A DNA stretch of 64,000 nt from Zygaena filipendulae (lineage: Eukaryota; Arthropoda; Insecta; Lepidoptera; Zygaenidae). Shown in pieces: positions 58,445 to 64,000 of the stretch. Both the position numbers and the translations under genes were made by a program. The stretch lies in assembly GCA_907165275.2 (NCBI GenBank), contig OU015654.1, positions 7,953,501 through 8,017,500 on the forward strand, given 5' to 3'. The notes under the pieces were generated by a model. The model had not been told where the DNA came from and ran no database searches. It saw only the letters and a program-made list of their open reading frames with translations. How positions within the stretch are numbered: position 1 is the stretch's first letter; the number at the start of each line of letters is the position of its first letter.

Positions 58445-58630
58445 CAGGATATAATGATTAGCATAATGTCGCCTCGTTACACCCACCCTTGGCAACGTAC
58501 ATGGAAAAATGATCATAATCGGTTCTACAACCTAGAACAAAGCGTGAAAAAGGACAAAGAGTATTTTTAACCAGAATTCCCGTAGGAACTCCGTAATTAA
58601 TGCGGGTGAAACTGCAGGTAACATCTAATA
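58445..58630 (+). repeat. Diverged interspersed repeat
   Basis: The end reads CCAGAATTCCCGTAGGAACT, then AATGCGGGTGAAACTGCAGG and AACATCTAATAATATT, a decayed version of the CCGCGG core. Confidence 0.6.
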
Positions 58631-58935
58631 ATATTTTCATTTTTTATAAATATTTCGTTCATGCGGCTTAGTATGGGTAGTATACTTACTACCTACAAGA
58701 TACTAGTATAGTAGATTAGTAGATATTATATTATGTGGTACTACTTACTTGGTTCAAACCTTATAGGTACCTACAGTTTCTTTAGGACGCATTGTTTTAG
58801 AACGAAGTTCTTTATCGCACGGTAGGTTACGTATGAAGACTAGGATTTCATGCGTGAAAAAAAAATTCCGTCACGGCGTCATAGGTGCGCGCTTATTGGT
58901 TAATGGTTTTTAGAACGATTATTATTGGTTGCTTA

Positions 58936-58959
58936 CTCAGACGAAATTTTTCGTCTGAG
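58936..58959. repeat. Palindrome sharing the CTCAGACGAAA half-site
   Basis: CTCAGACGAAA (58936-58946) and TTTCGTCTGAG (58949-58959) are exact reverse complements around two T residues. The flanks duplicate GGTTGCTTA on both sides (58928-58936 and 58960-58967), so the palindrome may sit between a short direct repeat. Confidence 0.8.
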
Positions 58960-59431
58960 GTTGCTTATTGATTTTTTCTTTCTCGGAAACTACGAAGCAC
59001 AGAAACTTTGTTCTATCCGAGTGTTCCACGCTACACGCTTTTTTTAACTTAATTTTTTGGCTTGTTTCTACCTATACACATTGATATTGACACCAATTTT
59101 TTCCATTGTTTTTAATTGTTTACCTAAACACATTTTCAATTTCCTATTATATAATATATCTATCACCCAACAATGTAAACGAGTCGATTGAAATTGCTTA
59201 ATTCTCAGCTAAGGCAGTAAGCGGGGCTGGATTTAATTCCAGTTTCGCTAATGGAATTCATTCAATTTTCAACAATTCAGTGTCCACTTTATTTGTAAAT
59301 ATCTTTAACCAAAAAGCGTTTTGTTTCGAATTATAACTCAGCAGTTGCTCATAAGCGAAATCGCTTCCCATATAGGTATATGTTCTTTAGAACTTGTACA
59401 ACGGAATTTGGTAATTCGTCGTAGGTAGTTA

Positions 59432-60893
59432 TAGTACGGGAGATACCGATGCTAATTCGGGAGTGACTCGAGCGTCGTTGGGACCTATTGGGTTTTGAAG
59501 ATTAGGAGATATAAACAAAATAAGGTCATATGATATTTTTTCATTCACCGGTGGGTTTAGCTTCTACAGGCTTTCAAAAATGTAAAAAAAAATATTAAAA
59601 TGGAAATACTCGAGCGCGTCAGATATTGTAGTTTAGATACTCCAAGGTGTCTCTGATATCGAAAATATATTCATCTGCCGATTTGCGTGGTGGGGGTGGC
59701 CATCCGGAAGTGGAGAAAATGAAAAAAAAAAAAAAACATTTACTCCAGCGCGTCAGATATTCAAAGGGGATGTTAAGTGAGCCCTAAAAATGCTCCCCTT
59801 CGAAAATCTGCCAATTTGGAGGTGACGCAAGGTAGTAGCGAATTTTTGAAAATGCAAAAAAAAATCTCAATTTTGAAATACTCGAGCGTGTCAGATTATT
59901 TTACAGAAGGTTCAGCTTGCACTCCAAGTTATGTTGGCTTAAAATCTGACAATAATTTTGAGGGGTATTATTAATCTGACTGCTAGAAACAAAAATTATG
60001 ATTTATTTTTAAGATTTTTTTTTTCTTTCTGACGTAAGTTTAATAACTTTATGAGCTAGTTCTTGTTCACAAAAAACACACTTTATATTTCTATGAAATA
60101 TGTAAAAGCTCACAAAATATTATTCACAAAACTAACTTTAAAGCACAAACAAGCCAGAGTGTTTTACATATAATAACATGAACGCGTTGTTTTGTGATGA
60201 GCTTTATTATATAATATATATATAATTACATTAAAGTGAAAGGTTATAGGTGAACCTATAGTTTGATGTAATACTCACCTTAACTTATTTTAATATGTAT
60301 TTTAACCGACCAAAAAAAGTTATAATTTGACACGTTTAGCGCCGTGATATACTGTGATGACGTTATGGGGACGGAAAGTAGTGTGAGGACGGTGCGAGAG
60401 AGTGAGAGATAGAGAAAAAGTAAAAGGGAAAGAAAGACAGAGATATGAATAGGTACATGTTTCACTGCAGCTGCTCGTTCAATTCGAAGACGATTTTTGT
60501 TTCTTCGGCTTATGAAAATCGGCAGATTATATTTTTCCCGCTATCCTTGAGTTATTTACTTTAAAATAAAAAATAAATCATCTGCGCTCGAGAATGTCGA
60601 AGTTGCGTTTTTTTTTTTGCAAGTTTGTGATCCTCTAACTCCCTTACGTCACGTTCAAATGGTCAGATTATTCATATAAATACTTCTCACTATGTAATTA
60701 ACCCACCATATCTTAATCGAGTATTTCGAGTTATCGATTTTTTTTTACTAATCTGATCGGTTATTCTAGACGCACCCACCAGTGTAGAGGGCCTATATTT
60801 GGTGGAGGTACTCAACATGGTGCAAGGTACCCCCCTTATGTTCATCTGACGCGCTTTAGCTAATCCACAAATCCCTCTTGGCGGTCCGTACTA
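59432..60893. mobile_element. TTA-flanked 1.46-kb transposon with subterminal repeats, copy 2
   Basis: The ends TAGTACGG and CCGTACTA are again flanked by TTA on both sides (59429-59431, 60894-60896). It is nearly identical to 36199-37656 and in the same orientation; the 65-codon frame differs at three residues. One inverted copy of the motif has lost about 10 bases (near 60717). The high identity points to recent movement. Confidence 0.88.
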
Positions 60894-61167
60894 TTATTTG
60901 TATTTAAATCTAAAAATATAGTCATTGCTATTCGATTTGTTGATCCATAATGTACCTATCGCAAAAATACCAAAATCTTGTATTCTATATATAGGTTGAT
61001 ATATCTTAAAAAACGAAACCCGTAAAGAAAACCACTTTAACTATGTAGTTATTTTTACTTTTTAGTTCGTATCTATTTCCACCAATTTTCTCCGTGTCCA
61101 TATACTTACATGCCTTCCATTTTCTATTTCCTTTTCAAATTTCTCCTTTTTATTTTGATACCTGCTA

Positions 61168-62155
61168 CCTATTACTCGCGGTTTCACTTACATTAATTTC
61201 GAAATTTCCGCGGGAATCTCAGGTTACAAAGTATCTACCCTATGTCCTTTTGTACCCCTGAGAACGTTTTGTGCTGCAAAATTTCTCTATAGGATTGGTT
61301 AAGTAGTTATAAGGCGTGAAAGCGTAACAAACAAACAAAGGCTTTCGCATTTATAAGTTGGTAATTATCTGTTCCCCGCGCTTTCACCCGCGTTTTTTTT
61401 TCTTTATTTCTCATATTTGCTTTAAACCTTGATCCTGTTTTATCACTCCTATAATGGCATAAGTATACCTACTGCTTTCGTAATAAATTATACGTATAAA
61501 CATGTTATATACATTTTTAAGAGTGATCATTGAACTTGATTCGGATATATTATACCTACATGTACCTAGTAATAAAATATCTTTATCATCTTCATTATAT
61601 AGGAATAAAGATTATTCATTATATCTATATTTATTTATTTACTAGCTGTTCTCCTCAGTTTCACCCGCGTTAGTTTCGGAGATCCTGCGCGCGAGTATTC
61701 CGAGATAAAAGAAGGTAGGTACTTACTACCCTATATTTTTTTCTCTACCTATCCTTAACGTAATGTAACGCGTAGGAATAGTATGCAAAATAAAATGTAG
61801 TTTCTTCTGCGAGAATTTCGGAGTTCCCGTTGAAAGTAGCCTATGTCCTTCTCTGTACCTCTGATAACGTGTATGCAAAATTTCGTAGTGATCCGTTGAA
61901 CCGTTTAGCCGTAAAAGCGTAACAAATAAACAAACTCACTTTCACATTTATAATATTTATAAGGATTTTATCCGCGGTAATTCCGGATTACAATATAGCT
62001 TATGTTACTCCGGGATAATGTGGCATTCTAATGGTGAAAGAATTTTTTAAATCGGTCCAGTAGTTTTTTAGTTAAAGCGTAACCAACTGCTGGAACGACA
62101 CTTTTTATCCCGTAATTCCCGCGGGAACTCCGATATTAACGCGGGTGAAAATCAA
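61168..62155. repeat. Cluster of interspersed GCGGTTTCACCCGCG-type repeats
   Basis: At least four pieces occur: about 61168-61340 (TCGCGGTTTCACTTACATTA), 61372-61400 (start only), 61643-61960 (CTGTTCTCCTCAGTTTCACC) and 61965-62155 (ending CGCGGGAACTCCGATATTAA). Orientation alternates. No gene is present from 60900 to 62800. Confidence 0.65.
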
Positions 62156-62800
62156 AATATTTATTAGGTGAAAAACACGGGTTAGCTACAAGGAGTTGTT
62201 GGGTAGCCAATATTTATAGTTGCCGTTTTGTTTTGATAAATTCGCTCAAAAATAACCCAACCCTCATTAAGTTGTTAACGATTGTTGACAGCAATAATTA
62301 AAGTACGTAAGTGCATTTAGGTACTTAAGTGCAAAGAGCTGGGTTGGCTATAACATGCATAAAATTTCATGCCAATTTGCCGCAACTGGTATAGCGGGGC
62401 GCATAGCCCAGCAGAAACCACGAATGTTTTCACATGTTACGCAGATACGTCGGTGGTGGTATATTACAGGTACCTACGTTTACAATTTCACACGCCACTG
62501 CTTCTCTTAATTAACCTGTTACAACTTATTTCAAATGAGTTACGATGCCTAAATAATTCTTATCAGATTTAAACTCAAGATATCTACCGTGTTCTTTGGT
62601 TTAATCGATAAAAGATGGGGAATTTCCTTTTTTTTATTTGACCTCACCAAATGATTGTTTTGCGTTTATGTATAGGTACTAGGTAGGTACTCGGGTTATT
62701 GTTCTAAAGAACCTAAGTAATAAAATAATACAATAGGTAATTAAGAATAACAAAATTAATACGCATACTTATTGATAATTAAGGAAATGTGCACGAATTT

Positions 62801-64000
62801 TTAACCGACTTCCAAAAAGGAGGAGGTTCTATGTTCGATTGTATGTATGTTTTTTTTTTTTTTTTTTTTTTATGTATGTTCACCGATTACTCTAAGACGG
62901 TTGGACCGATTTGGAAAATTCTTTTTTTGTTTGAAAGGGTTTACTCCCAATTAGGGCCCATTGCCACCAAGTCGGGATCTGATGATGGGATCTTGGAGAA
63001 ATCGAGGGAACTCTTCAAAAATTATAGGCACACCTATAGCGATTTGGGTATTTTTTATAATAAAGCGTTCATTTGCTTTTGGAAAGTAATATTTGAAGAA
63101 GTGGAACTGATGATGAAGACCACAGATGGTCATCGGAACTACTCAACAATAATACGTATTTCACGGGTTCAGATTGGAGTGATTTCAAAAATTGTTTTTT
63201 TGTTTGAAAGGGGATACTCCCAAATTGATTCCATTGTCACCAAGTCGAGATCTGATGATGGGATCTTGGAGTAATCGAAGGAACTCTTCAAAAATTATGG
63301 GTACACCTATAGCGATTTTTGTATTATTTATAGTAAAACGTTTATTTGCTTTCGGAAAGCAAAATTTGAAGAAGTAGAACTGATGATGAAGACCACAGAT
63401 GGTTATGGGAACTACTCAATAATAGGTATTTCACGGGTTCCGAATCGTTAACTTTAAAATGGTTTCTAAACGATTTATGCTCGTCACAATGTATATGATG
63501 AAGTGGAACTGTTGGTGATGTACTAGGAGAACTCCTCAATAATTAACGTCCCTGCGTCGGGAAAAGCAATATTTTGTAAAAGGCAATGAGCAGTTGACAT
63601 TAGGCTATTGTAACTTAGAGTAATTACGAACTATGTCACTTAAAAGCGAAAAATAAACAAAATTTTAACAAAAAAATTAAAACCGACTTCCAAAAACACA
63701 AAACTAAAAAAGCTAAAAATAAAAAGCTAAAAATAACAAAATACCGATTTAATCCAAAAGACAAAAACACACGTAATATTAATATTGGTTTGTGCTACCA
63801 CTGATCGGTATGAAGTCGGTGACAAGCCAAATATGGAGGGGGCAGATGGGCTAAGTCGACTCCCGCCACCAGCTCTTCGTGAGCACAACAACCCAAGTGG
63901 GCGGACACCAGCGGGCTTGTCACCGAATTCAAACCGATCAGTGGTAGCACAAACCAATATTAATATTACGTGTGTTTTTGTCTTTTCGATTAAATCGGTA
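62801..64000. mobile_element. Composite inverted-repeat element, second copy, cut by window end
   Basis: It starts TTAACCGACTTCCAAAAAGG and follows the element at 33579-34916 in reverse order: tandem units first (GGACCGATTTGGAAAAT, GATGATGGGATCTTGGAG), then the nested AACCGACTTCCAAAAACAC unit from 63681. A frame of 161 codons at 62789-63274 spans the tandem units and is repetitive (FLFERVYSQ, FLFERGYSQ); it is not taken as a gene. Confidence 0.8.

Noticed and set aside
62789..63274. 161-codon plus-strand frame
   Set aside because: It runs across tandem repeat units of a mobile element and is itself repetitive; the counterpart at 33579-34916 has no matching open frame of that length.

Overview
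The window reads as nuclear DNA of a lepidopteran insect (moth or butterfly). It is AT-rich, its genes are split by many introns, it holds an arthropod-only gene (an RR-type cuticular protein), and it is crowded with repeat types common in Lepidoptera: RTE-like and Jockey/CR1-like LINE remnants, tRNA-derived SINEs, many short inverted-repeat elements, and the interspersed repeat whose core reads GCGGTTTCACCCGCG. The group is an inference from gene content and repeats; no search was possible.

Three protein-coding genes were rebuilt exon by exon with consistent splice phase. (1) 5405-29267, plus strand: a 22-exon SNF2-family ATPase orthologous to RAD54L2/ARIP4, about 2385 residues, with the RecA-like lobes separated by a very long low-complexity insert. 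(2) 36095-46575, plus strand: a secreted cuticular protein with a C-terminal chitin-binding RR domain, about 448 residues; its first coding exon (7 residues) lies 7.9 kb upstream of the rest, behind a TATA box. (3) 52173-48113, minus strand: a 6-exon deoxyribose-phosphate aldolase (DERA), 313 residues, with both family lysines present. Genes 2 and 3 converge; genes 1 and 2 are in tandem.

Layout: 1-5404 upstream repeats; 5405-29267 RAD54L2, whose introns hold a broken LINE, RTE remnants, four copies of a MITE carrying CRE-like sites and a pair of another MITE; 29268-35900 its 3' UTR, an RTE remnant, a composite inverted-repeat element and a SINE; 35903-46575 the cuticular gene, with a 1.46-kb transposon copy in intron 1; 46576-48112 convergent spacer with a long foldback; 48113-52173 DERA; 52174-64000 gene-poor, with a possible spliced non-coding transcript, palindromes, a GC-rich MITE, two more copies of the 1.46-kb transposon and a second composite element running off the end.

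The three genes do not form a pathway: one is a nuclear chromatin/DNA-repair ATPase, one an extracellular matrix protein, one a cytosolic nucleoside-catabolism enzyme. The most novel-looking item is the TTA-flanked 1.46-kb transposon family with symmetrically placed repeats of CTCGAGCGCGTCAGAT.
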